In this document: positions 17,174-25,477 of the stretch, piece by piece | How positions within the stretch are numbered: the first letter of the stretch is position 1 | Layout: every line of letters starts with the position of its first letter | Origin: Pseudomonadota bacterium | Lineage (GTDB): Bacteria; Pseudomonadota; Alphaproteobacteria; Rhizobiales; Hyphomicrobiaceae | Reading direction: 5' to 3' | DNA: 64,000 nt | Assembly (NCBI GenBank): GCA_018242215.1 | Contig: JAFECG010000018.1 | Coordinates: 62,001 to 126,000 of the forward strand | Made by a program: the position numbers and the translations under genes | The notes under the pieces: model-generated | The model's input: the letters and a program-made list of their open reading frames with translations, nothing else | The model's database searches: none | What the model was told of the DNA's origin: nothing

Positions 17174-17494
17174 ATGCTTCACCTTCTCTTTCTGCCGTTC
17201 TTCATCGTGTTTCACATTGCCGGCTTCGTTTTGCTGCTCGTTGCGGCTGCAATTCTATCGAAGGTGTTTTGCTGGCGACGGGCGATTGCTTGTATGGCCA
17301 GACAATCGCAGCCTCGGACATCGGGCGAATCGGAAAACAGCGCTTTCGACGAGTACCGACGGGCGACTTTGAAACAGCTCGAAGGCGAAGCAGAAGAATT
17401 TCGCAAATATCTCGACGGATTGCGGCGAGCCGCAGATTCGGCGGCGTTCGAAGCGTTTCTCAAGACCCGCCGTGCGGGTGGGTCGGCAACGTGA
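17174..17494 (+). CDS. small membrane protein, paralogue of the preceding DUF2852 protein
   Basis: 106 residues. The first 30 residues form one strong membrane helix (MLHLLFLPFFIVFHIAGFVL), followed by a short linker and the module SAFDEYRRATLKQLEGEAEE. This aligns residue for residue with KAFDDYREATLKRLEEEERE of the upstream gene, and both end in a similar FxxFxxxRR stretch. The membrane anchors differ. The pair looks like an old tandem duplication, or two genes carrying a shared membrane-proximal coiled module. Function unknown. There is a 76-base gap to the first copy. Confidence 0.8.
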   Translation: MLHLLFLPFFIVFHIAGFVLLLVAAAILSKVFCWRRAIACMARQSQPRTSGESENSAFDEYRRATLKQLEGEAEEFRKYLDGLRRAADSAAFEAFLKTRRAGGSAT

Positions 17495-17662
17495 GGCCTT
17501 TGCCTGAACTCAAGTCCCGCGTCGGCGGTATATCGGAAATGCCCGCATTTCTGCCGAGGTTGCCGTTATTTTAGGGGAGTTCCCGCCAAGGCTCCGTTAT
17601 GCTTTGGGTATGGCCGTCATCGGCGGACGGGCTTGTTCGAGGCGAAAATTCACGGACGACCT

Positions 17663-18391
17663 ATGGCCTGGCAATTTTTGAAAAACGCTGTTGTGGCGTA
17701 TGGCGGAAGCCTGCGCTCGGGACTCGACCACATCAAGGAAGCGTTTGGCTTCGAGGGAGTGCAAACGCCAGCGCAGTCGCGCGTGGCGTTCACGATCGCG
17801 GTGGTTGCGCTTGCGGCCAAAATGAGCAAAGCCGACGGCGTCTCTCTGCCAATCGAGGCCGAAGCCTTCAAGCGACAATTCAAGGTGCCGGAAAGCGAAT
17901 GCGCTCATGTGCGCAAGCTTTACGAGCTCGCAAGCCAGGACGTGGCCGGATACGAAACCTATGCGGCGCAGATCGCGCGCATTCTCGATGGTCAGCCGGA
18001 CATCAAAATCTCGGTGCTCGAGTGCCTGTTTCATGTGGCGAGTGCCGATGGCATTCTGCATCCTGACGAAGACCGCTATCTGGCGCGGGTCGCTGAGATC
18101 TTCGGGCTGAGCACGGCCGAGTTTCGCTGCGTTCGCCGAAGCTTCGTGATCGACGCCGACAGTCCCTACGAAATTCTGCACATTTCGCCGCTTGCATCCG
18201 ACACTGAAATAAAAGCGCGTTACCGGGAACTCGTTAAAAGCCACCATCCCGACGCGCTGGTGTCGAAGGGCGTACCGCAGGAATTCCTCGCGGGTGCGGA
18301 ACGACGGCTTGCCGCTATCACCGCAGCTTACGAGGAGATCCTCGAGGAGCGCGGCCAGCGCGCAGAAAGAGCGCTGGAACCTGCTCAGTGA
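17663..18391 (+). CDS. TerB/J-domain protein, DjlA-like
   Basis: 242 residues from the ATG at 17663; a TTG at 17633 could add ten. Residues about 35-150 form a TerB-like helical domain (AFTIAVVALAAKMSKADG, LECLFHVASADGILHPDED). A C-terminal J domain begins at SPYEILHISPLASDTEIKAR and has the HPD motif at about 194-196 (HHPDALVSKG), so it should stimulate a DnaK-type chaperone. Unlike E. coli DjlA there is no N-terminal membrane anchor, so it is cytoplasmic or peripherally attached. The last bases overlap the start of the amidase gene (GTGA), indicating coupled translation. Confidence 0.88.
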   Translation: MAWQFLKNAVVAYGGSLRSGLDHIKEAFGFEGVQTPAQSRVAFTIAVVALAAKMSKADGVSLPIEAEAFKRQFKVPESECAHVRKLYELASQDVAGYETYAAQIARILDGQPDIKISVLECLFHVASADGILHPDEDRYLARVAEIFGLSTAEFRCVRRSFVIDADSPYEILHISPLASDTEIKARYRELVKSHHPDALVSKGVPQEFLAGAERRLAAITAAYEEILEERGQRAERALEPAQ

Positions 18392-19158
18392 CGTTCGAAC
18401 CGGATACGCCGTTCGCGACCACGGTGCATCCGGCGCACAATCACGAGCCTCGGCGCGGCGGCGCGAGGCCGTCGCTTCTCATTCTGCACTATACGGGAAT
18501 GGCGTCAGCAGAGAGGGCCATCGATTGGCTCGCGCGGCCCGATAGCGGCGTCTCCTGCCATTATGTGATCGACGAAAGCGGGAAGATCACGCAATTGGTT
18601 CCGGAAGAGCGGCGGGCATGGCATGCCGGCGTCTCCTGTTGGCGCGGTGAGACGGACATCAACTCGCACTCGATCGGCATCGAGATTCATAATCCCGGTC
18701 ATCAGAACGGGTATCCGGATTTTCCTGCGGCACAGATGCAGGCCGTCGTCGCGCTTTCGAAGGATATCGCCAGACGGCATCGCATCGCGCCGGACAATAT
18801 TCTAGCCCACTCCGATGTCGCGCCGGGGCGCAAGATCGATCCCGGCGAGAAGTTCAATTGGCTGATGCTCGCGCGGGAGGGCCTCAGTCTTTGGGTGCGG
18901 CCGTCGCCCATCCTTGCCGACGATCCTGGTCTCGGCTTGGGGGCGGAGAGCCCGCGCGTTCAGTGTGCGCAAGCAAACTTGGCCGCCTATGGTTATGAGG
19001 TCGAAGCCACGGGCAGGCTCGACGCCGCGACGGAAAACGTTTTCAAGGCTTTCCAATTGCATTTTCGGCCGCGGCGCGTTGACGGTCGGCTGGACCGTTC
19101 GACGGAGGTCACGCTCGCACGTCTGCTCGAGGCCCGGCGCAAATGCGCCGCTGCTTGA
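18388..19158 (+). CDS. N-acetylmuramoyl-L-alanine amidase, AmpD/AmiD type
   Basis: 256 residues with a GTG start overlapping the previous stop. The Amidase_2 domain covers about residues 25-165, with zinc ligands in LLILHYTGM and in ILAHSDVAPGRKIDPG; SHSIGIEIHNPGH carries further family positions. A peptidoglycan-binding domain follows (about 190-250: QANLAAYGYEVEATGRLD, VFKAFQLHFRP). It cleaves the bond between N-acetylmuramic acid and the stem peptide in wall recycling or turnover. No signal peptide is visible, which favours a cytoplasmic AmpD-like role, though the C-terminal binding domain is more usual in AmiD. Confidence 0.9.
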   Translation: MTFEPDTPFATTVHPAHNHEPRRGGARPSLLILHYTGMASAERAIDWLARPDSGVSCHYVIDESGKITQLVPEERRAWHAGVSCWRGETDINSHSIGIEIHNPGHQNGYPDFPAAQMQAVVALSKDIARRHRIAPDNILAHSDVAPGRKIDPGEKFNWLMLAREGLSLWVRPSPILADDPGLGLGAESPRVQCAQANLAAYGYEVEATGRLDAATENVFKAFQLHFRPRRVDGRLDRSTEVTLARLLEARRKCAAA

Positions 19159-19268
19159 CGCAGTGCATGGCGTGATGTTCATGCCGACTTGCACGACGAT
19201 ATCGTAGCGCGTGCCGCCGCGGGCCACGGCGAAGCCAACCGCATAAACCACGTGAAACGGGGCGAGCC

Positions 19269-20891
19269 TTGTTCAAGCCACGGCGTCCAGAATTCCTGGT
19301 TCTTATAGTCGCCGTCTACGTCGCGCTGATTCTAAACCAGGCGTTCTGGCAAAAATTTCTGCGCTTGGTCGCGCCAAATCGGGTCAGCGACTGGCTGTTC
19401 GTCGGTGGCGCCGCGGTTTCCGCGGTGCTGCTTGCCTATCTCGTGCTGCTGGCTTTTTCCCTTAAGCCGCTTTTGCGCACGCTCGTCTTGATCCTGCTCC
19501 CGCTAACGGCCGCTGCTGCGTACTTCATGAAAGAGTACGGCGTCGTCATTGATTCACACATGGTGAGAAATGTGTTCGAGACGGACAGCCGCGAGACGGG
19601 TGATCTTATCACGCTTGGACTCGTAGGCTACGTCGTCTTCCTGGGACTCGTTCCTGCCGTCTTGTTCTCGCTGGTGCCGTGGACAAAACGCTCGTGGCGT
19701 GTCGATACGTTGACGAAGCTCAAATTTGCCGTGGCTGCGCTGATCATCTGTGCCGTCGTGCTCTTACCGATCTGGGGCAATCTTCTGGCGCTGGGGCGGG
19801 AGCATCGTGAACTCCGGATGACGCTGACACCCGTCAATTATATTTCCGCGCTTACGTCCTATCTGCGGGATCGAGAGCGAAAGCGTATCAAGACGATCAC
19901 GCCCAACGGCGAGGATGCGCATCGGATGGCATTCGGAAGCGCGCGCAAATCGCTGTTCGTCGTCGTAGTGGGTGAAACGGCGCGTGCGGACCACTTCGCG
20001 CTCAACGGCTACTCGCGGCCGACGAATCCCGGACTTTCGAAGATTGCCGATCTCATAAACTATCCGAATGCCTATTCGTGCGGGACGGATACGGCGCAGT
20101 CAGTGCCGTGCATGTTCTCCGGGCTCAGTCGCAAAAATTTCACGAACGCGAAAGCCGAAGGTCAAGAAAACCTGCTCGACATCTTGGAGCGCGCGGGCAT
20201 CGACGTCGTGTGGCGCGAAAACCAAGCCGGCTGCAAAGGAGTTTGTGCGCGGGTCAAGACGGAGAGGCTCACGGGACATAAAGTTCCGACGTTCTTTCCC
20301 AGCAGTGAGAACTACGATGACGTTCTCATCGATGGTCTGGAAAAGCGAATTGACTCGCTTCGGACCAATACCGTCATTGTGCTGCATATGATGGGTAGTC
20401 ACGGCCCCGCGTATTGGAAGCGGTATCCGCCTCAATTCGAAACCTTCGTGCCAGCCTGCAAGGATGCGCAATTCAGCCGTTGTGACCTTCCGACAATCAT
20501 CAACGCCTACGACAATACAATCGTTTATTCCGATCACGTGCTAACGCGGCTCATCGGCGTTCTTTCAGGGGCCGCGAGCCACGGGGTTGATGCCGGGATG
20601 CTCTACGTCTCCGATCATGGGGAAAGCCTCGGGGAGCATGGCATGTATCTTCACGGCATGCCGTATGCCTTGGCGCCGGAAGCACAGATCCACGTGCCGA
20701 TGGTCGCCTGGCTTTCGCCCTCTATGCGGGACTCGCGCGGCATTACGCCAAGCTGCCTGTCGAGCCGCACGCACGGGCGGGTCAGCCAGGACAACCTTTT
20801 CCATTCTGTGCTCGGAATCATGCAGGTTGAGACGCGCGCTTACGATCGGTCGCTTGATCTTTTCGCGGCGTGCCGGAAGCCCGCTTCGTGA
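19269..20891 (+). CDS. phosphoethanolamine transferase, EptA/MCR-like
   Basis: 540 residues with about five N-terminal membrane helices (to about residue 180) and a periplasmic sulfatase-fold domain. The metal site and nucleophile are complete: Glu in VVVVGETARADHFALNGY, the nucleophile Thr275 in CGTDTAQSVPC (whose Cys271 and Cys281 match the conserved disulfide), HMMGSHGPAYWKRYPPQF, and SDHGESLGEHGMYLHG. It transfers phosphoethanolamine from phosphatidylethanolamine to lipid A or another envelope sugar. The start is a TTG with GGGGCGAG upstream. Family members can lower polymyxin sensitivity; whether this one does is unknown. Confidence 0.92.
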   Translation: MFKPRRPEFLVLIVAVYVALILNQAFWQKFLRLVAPNRVSDWLFVGGAAVSAVLLAYLVLLAFSLKPLLRTLVLILLPLTAAAAYFMKEYGVVIDSHMVRNVFETDSRETGDLITLGLVGYVVFLGLVPAVLFSLVPWTKRSWRVDTLTKLKFAVAALIICAVVLLPIWGNLLALGREHRELRMTLTPVNYISALTSYLRDRERKRIKTITPNGEDAHRMAFGSARKSLFVVVVGETARADHFALNGYSRPTNPGLSKIADLINYPNAYSCGTDTAQSVPCMFSGLSRKNFTNAKAEGQENLLDILERAGIDVVWRENQAGCKGVCARVKTERLTGHKVPTFFPSSENYDDVLIDGLEKRIDSLRTNTVIVLHMMGSHGPAYWKRYPPQFETFVPACKDAQFSRCDLPTIINAYDNTIVYSDHVLTRLIGVLSGAASHGVDAGMLYVSDHGESLGEHGMYLHGMPYALAPEAQIHVPMVAWLSPSMRDSRGITPSCLSSRTHGRVSQDNLFHSVLGIMQVETRAYDRSLDLFAACRKPAS

Positions 20892-21031
20892 ATTTTCCGA
20901 ACTGTTCCCTATATAATGCAATAATGTAGCGTGGCGAGGCGGTGACGCGACGATTTCGCAATCTCACCGCGACGAAAAAGTTATCCTCGGGGTTATCTGA
21001 CTCATGCATGATGCTGGTCAGAGGTAATTGC

Positions 21032-21865
21032 ATGCTTCGTAGTTTAGGCGCCGTATCGATAGCAATGATCGCCCTTTTGGGCGTCCTCCCGGCGTTCGCA
21101 GATCCGGCACTTGGCCCCGTGTCGACGACAGCCGAGATGAATGCCCGGGCCGTCACGAGCCTGCTCTTCAAAGCCAAACCTGGGGAGCGGCCCAATCTCT
21201 CGGGCAAGTTCCTCGTCTATCTCGATCTTTCCGAACTCAACTTCAAAGGCGCCAATCTCGCGCATTCGGATTTCTATGGCACCGACTTCACGGGTGCCAA
21301 CCTCAAGGGTGCCGATCTTTCGCATACGCGGCTCGATCGGTCGGTTCTGATCCGGGCGGATCTCTCGGGCGCCAATCTCAGCGGGGCGACGATCCTGCGG
21401 CCGACGATCTATACGGATCTGTCAAACAATACGCACGATGCGCCGCATTTTTCCGGAGCTAACCTGACGGATGTGCACGTCCAGGCGGAACTCTCGGGTT
21501 CCGATTTCCGCGGCGCGGATTTGACAAACGCGAATTTCTACCCGCGCGAGGGACGGCCTGGTGAGGGAACGCTGGCGACGACCTATCGCAACGTCTTGAA
21601 GTACTGCGACTTCTCCGGGGCGAAGCTGCATGATGCCAACATGGAGCGCGCGGTGCTGTGGTTTGCGAAATTCAAGGGTGCTGATCTCACCGGAGCCAAC
21701 TTCACCGATGCCGATCTCTCCCGCGCGGATTTTTCGGGCGCCGACATCAGCGGGACCGATTTCGCGCGGGCCGACCTCGACGGCGCGAATTTCGTCGGTG
21801 CTATCGGCATTGCGCAGGCGAAAGGCCTCGATCAATCGGTAAATCTCGATCGCGCTCTGAGATAA
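21032..21865 (+). CDS. secreted pentapeptide-repeat protein
   Basis: 277 residues from the ATG at 21032, preceded by AGAGG. It begins with a Sec signal (LGAVSIAMIALLGVLPAFA, cut after the last Ala), so it is exported. A GTG at 20942 would place 30 extra residues before the signal and is rejected. The mature part is nearly all A(D/N)LXX repeats, for example LNFKGANLAHSDFYGTDF and GADLTGANFTDADLSRADF, with a break of about 25 residues carrying YPREGRPGEG. Such repeats fold as a right-handed quadrilateral beta-helix. Exported members are less common than cytoplasmic ones; function unknown. Confidence 0.88.
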   Translation: MLRSLGAVSIAMIALLGVLPAFADPALGPVSTTAEMNARAVTSLLFKAKPGERPNLSGKFLVYLDLSELNFKGANLAHSDFYGTDFTGANLKGADLSHTRLDRSVLIRADLSGANLSGATILRPTIYTDLSNNTHDAPHFSGANLTDVHVQAELSGSDFRGADLTNANFYPREGRPGEGTLATTYRNVLKYCDFSGAKLHDANMERAVLWFAKFKGADLTGANFTDADLSRADFSGADISGTDFARADLDGANFVGAIGIAQAKGLDQSVNLDRALR

Positions 21866-21986
21866 TCTGGCCCGTTCGCAGCGCCGGCCGTCGGACCCGT
21901 TTTTAGACAAATCGCAAATATCTGTTAACCTTTGTTAAAGGGTTTGTCGTCAGGCTCTTAGCATCTCATCCGACTGGGGTGCCGAT

Positions 21987-22292
21987 ATGCTGCGACTGAT
22001 TCAAGGCGAAGTGCTCGGTTTGTCTTCCTTTGCGTTTTTCGTTTTCGCACTGGCGATTTCGGCGATCATTTGCGCGAACGCCGCCAATGCAGTCAGCCTT
22101 CGCGTGAAGCTCGCATGTTCGCGCGACTACTTCGCGCTCTGCAGCCAGTTTGCGTCGGACAGTCCCGAGACCCGCGCGTGCATGCGCGCCGCAGGCGAGA
22201 AGCTCTCGACGCGATGCATCAATGCGCTCGTCGATGCCGGCGAAGTCAGTCCGACCGAAGTTTCCCGTCGCGCTGCACAGCTGCGCCAGTAG
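21987..22292 (+). CDS. small exported Cys-rich protein, 101 aa
   Basis: The N-terminus is a signal peptide or membrane helix (FAFFVFALAISAIICANAANA, residues about 15-36). The mature part has four spaced Cys residues in a pattern like the Cys-rich FGFR/GLG1 repeat: ACSRDYFALCSQ, then RACMRAAGEKLSTRCINALV. It is probably periplasmic with two disulfides. I know no function for these short alphaproteobacterial copies. It stands alone, with a 121-base AT-rich upstream region. Confidence 0.7.
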   Translation: MLRLIQGEVLGLSSFAFFVFALAISAIICANAANAVSLRVKLACSRDYFALCSQFASDSPETRACMRAAGEKLSTRCINALVDAGEVSPTEVSRRAAQLRQ

Positions 22293-22310
22293 TGCGCGCT
22301 CTCAGCCGCA

Positions 22311-22395
22311 TGTCATCGCCGGGGTCGTCCCGAGTGTCGATCAGGAAGCGGAGTTCGCGGAGAAATGGATCCTCGGCATGGAGCCAAGGATGACA
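22311..22395. repeat. intergenic inverted-repeat element bounded by TGTCATC and GGATGACA
   Basis: TGTCATC at 22311-22317 and GGATGACA at 22388-22395 are inverted copies that enclose a GC-rich stretch containing CCGAGTG and GGATCCTCGG-like segments. Intergenic elements starting GTCATCC and ending GGATGAC are scattered through many alphaproteobacterial genomes. Similar ends occur at 24781-24907 in this window, which supports a repeat family. Here it follows the Cys-rich gene. Confidence 0.4.
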
Positions 22396-22567
22396 TTGCT
22401 TGGCTCGCCTCCGCTTCGGCGATAGGCATTGCGGCGCGTTTTCCGGCACTTGCCGAATTTGATTAATAGGAACTTGACTTGCGCCGCACGAACTTCGTTT
22501 ATGATGCGCTCGAGCGGCCGTAAGCCAACTATTGCACTCGGCCGGATGAGCGATGAGGGCGGTCGAT

Positions 22568-24778
22568 ATGGTCGAACTGAAGCCGTGGCGGCAGATTGAG
22601 GTCCCGGAACCTCGCGAAGATGACCTCTACGAAATCTCTCTCTTCGATAAGACGTATCGCTTTCACGGTCTGAAGGCGCTGCTCGGAGCGGCCGATTTCG
22701 GCAAGGCCGGCGATCGGAATTGCGGGCTCGCGGCAAAGGACGACGTCGAGCGCGAGGCGGCGCGGACGATCCTGTCCGGACTTACGCTTCAACATCTCTA
22801 TGACCGGCCGCTGACGGACGACAAGGGCCAGGTCGATTCCGTGATGCGGATCAACTACGACATTGACTTGGCCACGTTCGCGGAGATCGCCTCGAAGACG
22901 CTCGGCGACGTAAAGAACATGCTGCTTCGCGCGAAAGCCGCGGAAGCCAAGCGCATCGGCAAGGCGCTTACTGGTGTCATGGCGGCGGCCATCGCCAAGC
23001 TCATGGACGTGCACGAACTGGTCTATGCCGCGAAGAAACTGAAGCGTTCCGGTAAGGCGCGCACTCTGGTCGGTGCTCCGGGGACGCTGTCGTCGCGGCT
23101 GCAACCCAACCATCCGACCGACGATCTCGATGCGATGACGGCGCTCGTCTATACGGGTCTGTCGATGGGTTCGGGTGACGCGCTGCTCGGACTCAATCCG
23201 GCGATCGATACGGTTGAGAACATCACGAAAGCGCTGAAGCATCTCGACAAGCTGCGCCGCGAGACCGGTGCTCCGACGCAAATCTGCGTGCTCTCTCACG
23301 TCAAGACGCAGCTTGCGTGCCTGGAAAGCGGCGCGCCGGTCGAGATCATGTTCCAATCGCTCGCCGGGACAGATCGTACGCTGATCGAGGAATTCGACTG
23401 CACGGCCGACGTGCTCGATCAGGCCTATAAGACGATGGCGAAGCATGGGCCGCTGGCGGGCGAAGCCGATCAGTTCATGTATTTCGAAACCGGTCAGGGC
23501 AGCGAGCTGACCTACGGCAAGCACAACGACATCGACATGACGACGACGGAAGCGCTCTGCTATGGGCTCGCGCGCCGCTACGATCCGTTCATGGTCAACA
23601 ACGTGACGGGCTTCATCGGACCGGAGACGCATCGTTCGAATTTCGAGATGATCGTGTCGAACCTGCAGGACCATTTCATGGGCAAGCTGTTGGGGCTGCC
23701 GATGGGCATGGCGCCCTGCTACACGCTGCATTCCGAGATCACGATGGAAGGTCAGCAGATCGCGGCGGAACTGCTGACGGCGGCCGGCGCCAACTACTTC
23801 ATGGACGTCTATCTCTCGATTGATCGGATGCTCGCCTATTTCGATACGTGCGGACACGACGATCAGACGATGCGCGAAGTCTACGATCTGACGCCTGCGC
23901 CGGAATTCCTGGAATGGACGATCGCGCGCGGTATCTTCGTGCGTAATGAAGACGGCGAGATCGAGCGCGGGCCGAACTGGGGCAATCCAAAAATCTTCTG
24001 CTCGGAGGAAGAGTTCGAGCGGCTGCGCAAGAATCTGCCCGCCGCGTATGGTTTCGAAAGCGCCGGCCCGCGACCAACGGAAGAGGTTTCGCGTGCGATC
24101 AAGGCCAATCTCGCGGCGGCGCGCGAGGCGATCTATGCCGAGGTTACGCCCGAGCGGCTCGGCGGCATCGATTTCCGTCGCGTGAAGACATCGGCAGAGA
24201 ACAAGGAGATTCACCTCTCGCACCCGGATCGTGGCGCAAAGCCGTCCGACGACATGATCGCGGAACTCGCGCCCGAAAGCGTCGATGTGCAGATCATCGT
24301 TTCGGACGGATTGAGCGCGGAGGCGGTGCATCACAACATTCCGGACTTGTTGCCTGCGCTGCTCGATGGGTTGAAAGAGCAGAGCATTTCGGCGGGCAAG
24401 CCGATCCTTGCGCCTTATGGCCGGGTTAAGCTTGCCGAGGCGTTGGGTGACGCGCTGCAGCCGAAGCTCGTGATCAATCTCATCGGCGAACGGCCGGGTG
24501 GGGATGCGCTGGCGTCACGGAGCATGTCCGCATACATCGCGTATCGTCTCGACGATGATGCGAAGAAGGCCGCCGCCGATTTCAGCGGCAATCCGGACGT
24601 GCGCTATGAATATACCGTCATCTCGAATATTTATTCGGGCGGTTTGCCGCCGAGCGAAGCCGCGGTTCAGATCGCGGAGCGGGTCAATCAGATCCTGACG
24701 ACGAAGGCCGCGGGCAACCGGCTGGAGCGGGCCATTCACGATCGGTCGCACAACATGCGCGCCGCAATGGGTGTGTGA
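22568..24778 (+). CDS. eutBC: fused ethanolamine ammonia-lyase, EutB and EutC in one chain
   Basis: 736 residues. Residues 1 to about 485 are the EutB large subunit, a TIM barrel (RINYDIDLATFAEIASKTLG, YFETGQGSELTYGKHNDIDM, NNVTGFIGPETHRSNFEMIV). From about 485 the chain continues as EutC: AGPRPTEEVSRAI, LSHPDRGAKPSDD, QIIVSDGLSAEAVHHNIPDL and LIGERPGGDALASRSMSAYI. The enzyme uses adenosylcobalamin to convert ethanolamine to acetaldehyde and ammonia; the subunits are normally encoded by separate genes. No eutA, eutH or microcompartment gene is adjacent. The ATG at 22568 has GAGGG upstream; one at 22553 is possible. No cobalamin riboswitch was seen in the leader. Confidence 0.93.
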   Translation: MVELKPWRQIEVPEPREDDLYEISLFDKTYRFHGLKALLGAADFGKAGDRNCGLAAKDDVEREAARTILSGLTLQHLYDRPLTDDKGQVDSVMRINYDIDLATFAEIASKTLGDVKNMLLRAKAAEAKRIGKALTGVMAAAIAKLMDVHELVYAAKKLKRSGKARTLVGAPGTLSSRLQPNHPTDDLDAMTALVYTGLSMGSGDALLGLNPAIDTVENITKALKHLDKLRRETGAPTQICVLSHVKTQLACLESGAPVEIMFQSLAGTDRTLIEEFDCTADVLDQAYKTMAKHGPLAGEADQFMYFETGQGSELTYGKHNDIDMTTTEALCYGLARRYDPFMVNNVTGFIGPETHRSNFEMIVSNLQDHFMGKLLGLPMGMAPCYTLHSEITMEGQQIAAELLTAAGANYFMDVYLSIDRMLAYFDTCGHDDQTMREVYDLTPAPEFLEWTIARGIFVRNEDGEIERGPNWGNPKIFCSEEEFERLRKNLPAAYGFESAGPRPTEEVSRAIKANLAAAREAIYAEVTPERLGGIDFRRVKTSAENKEIHLSHPDRGAKPSDDMIAELAPESVDVQIIVSDGLSAEAVHHNIPDLLPALLDGLKEQSISAGKPILAPYGRVKLAEALGDALQPKLVINLIGERPGGDALASRSMSAYIAYRLDDDAKKAAADFSGNPDVRYEYTVISNIYSGGLPPSEAAVQIAERVNQILTTKAAGNRLERAIHDRSHNMRAAMGV

Positions 24779-24780
24779 TC

Positions 24781-24907
24781 GTCATCCTTGAACGCAGCAA
24801 GCATCCCGAGCGCGTTCGGGGATCCACCGTAAATCGCGTCTTCGACGAGTCTTATGCTAGATCTCCGGCCTTCATTTGCTTCGCTCATTCGGCAGCCGAA
24901 GATGACG
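24781..24907. repeat. second intergenic element with GTCATCC / GATGAC ends
   Basis: GTCATCC starts three bases after the eutBC stop and GATGACG closes the element just before the rnpB promoter. Inside, CCCGAGCGCGTTCGGG forms a short hairpin and may serve as a weak end signal for eutBC. The ends match the element at 22311-22395, and the segment GAGGATGAC recurs at 25446-25454 after rnpB, suggesting a dispersed family clustered here. Confidence 0.4.
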
Positions 24908-24924
24908 GTTAAAAAGCTGGCCCC

Positions 24925-24954
24925 TTGACCTTTGGCTCCGCGCGTCGCTTATCT
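24925..24954 (+). promoter_or_regulatory. promoter of rnpB
   Basis: TTGACC (24925-24930) and TTATCT (24949-24954) are 18 bases apart, a good housekeeping sigma-factor promoter. The predicted RNA start falls at or within a few bases of 24961, the first base of the RNase P P1 helix, which supports both calls. Confidence 0.75.
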
Positions 24955-24960
24955 CTCCTT

Positions 24961-25392
24961 ACCAGCCGGCCGGGCGGCCGCTGCCGGACATCGTTGAGGC
25001 GAAACGGGCTCTAAAGGCTCGCGAGCAAAGCGTCCGGTGGAGGAAAGTCCGGGCTCCCAGAGAACACGGTGGCGGCTAACGGCCGCCGGGGGCGACCCCA
25101 GGGAAAGTGCCACAGAGAACATACCGCCTCCGCGCTTTCGGGCTCGGCGGTAAGGGTGAAAAGGTGCGGTAAGAGCGCACCGCGCCTCTGGTAACAGAGG
25201 TGGCAGGGCAAACCCCACCGGGAGCAAGATCAAATAGGGGTGGGCGCGCGGAGCGGGAAACCGCAGACGCAAGGCGCGTTCTCACGCTACCTGCCCGGGT
25301 TGATTGCACGAGGCGTCCGGCGACGGGCGTCCCAGATGAATGGCCGTCGCGGGGGCAACCCCAGACAGAACCCGGCTTACAGGCCGGCTGGT
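24961..25392 (+). ncRNA. rnpB: RNase P RNA, class A
   Basis: The 432-base gene encodes the catalytic RNA of RNase P, which trims the 5' leader of tRNA precursors. The ends pair perfectly as helix P1: ACCAGCCGGCC at 24961-24971 with GGCCGGCTGGT at 25382-25392. Conserved core segments are present: GAGGAAAGTCCGGGCTCC near 25040, the run AGGGCAAACCCC near 25204, the AAGATCAAATAGGGG stretch near 25226, and CAGAACCCGGCTTACAG just before the 3' end. The rest folds into GC-rich helices typical of alphaproteobacteria. It has its own promoter. Confidence 0.95.
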
Positions 25393-25401
25393 GTTTTCTT
25401 T

Positions 25402-25418
25402 CGACGAAGTCGTCGTTT
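25402..25418 (+). terminator. possible weak terminator after rnpB
   Basis: CGACGA and TCGTCG form a six-base-pair hairpin at 25402-25415, followed by TTT. It is short and has a two-base loop, so it is at best a weak terminator or a 3' processing signal. It lies ten bases after the mature end of the RNase P RNA. Confidence 0.3.
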
Positions 25419-25477
25419 CGGCCGAGCGCATGGCGCGTTCAGCCGAGGATGACGAAAGCTTGCAATGCCGCAGCAGT

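Noticed and set aside
21923-21938. CtrA-like sequence before the Cys-rich gene
   Set aside because: The halves TTAA and TTAA are separated by six bases, not seven, so the match fails the spacing rule.
22293-22567. Cobalamin riboswitch before the B12-dependent enzyme
   Set aside because: I looked for the conserved GCCACTG-type B12 box core and did not find it. The region holds a repeat-like element and a poor promoter-like pair 20 bases apart.
22529-24334. 601-codon minus-strand open frame opposite eutBC
   Set aside because: The plus strand encodes an unmistakable EutB-EutC. Long antisense frames are expected in GC-rich genes, and the translation is Arg/His-rich without motifs.
24781-25460. 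Protein-coding frames over the RNase P RNA gene
   Set aside because: Several open frames cross this region on both strands, but the perfect P1 pairing, the conserved core segments and the promoter identify the region as rnpB.
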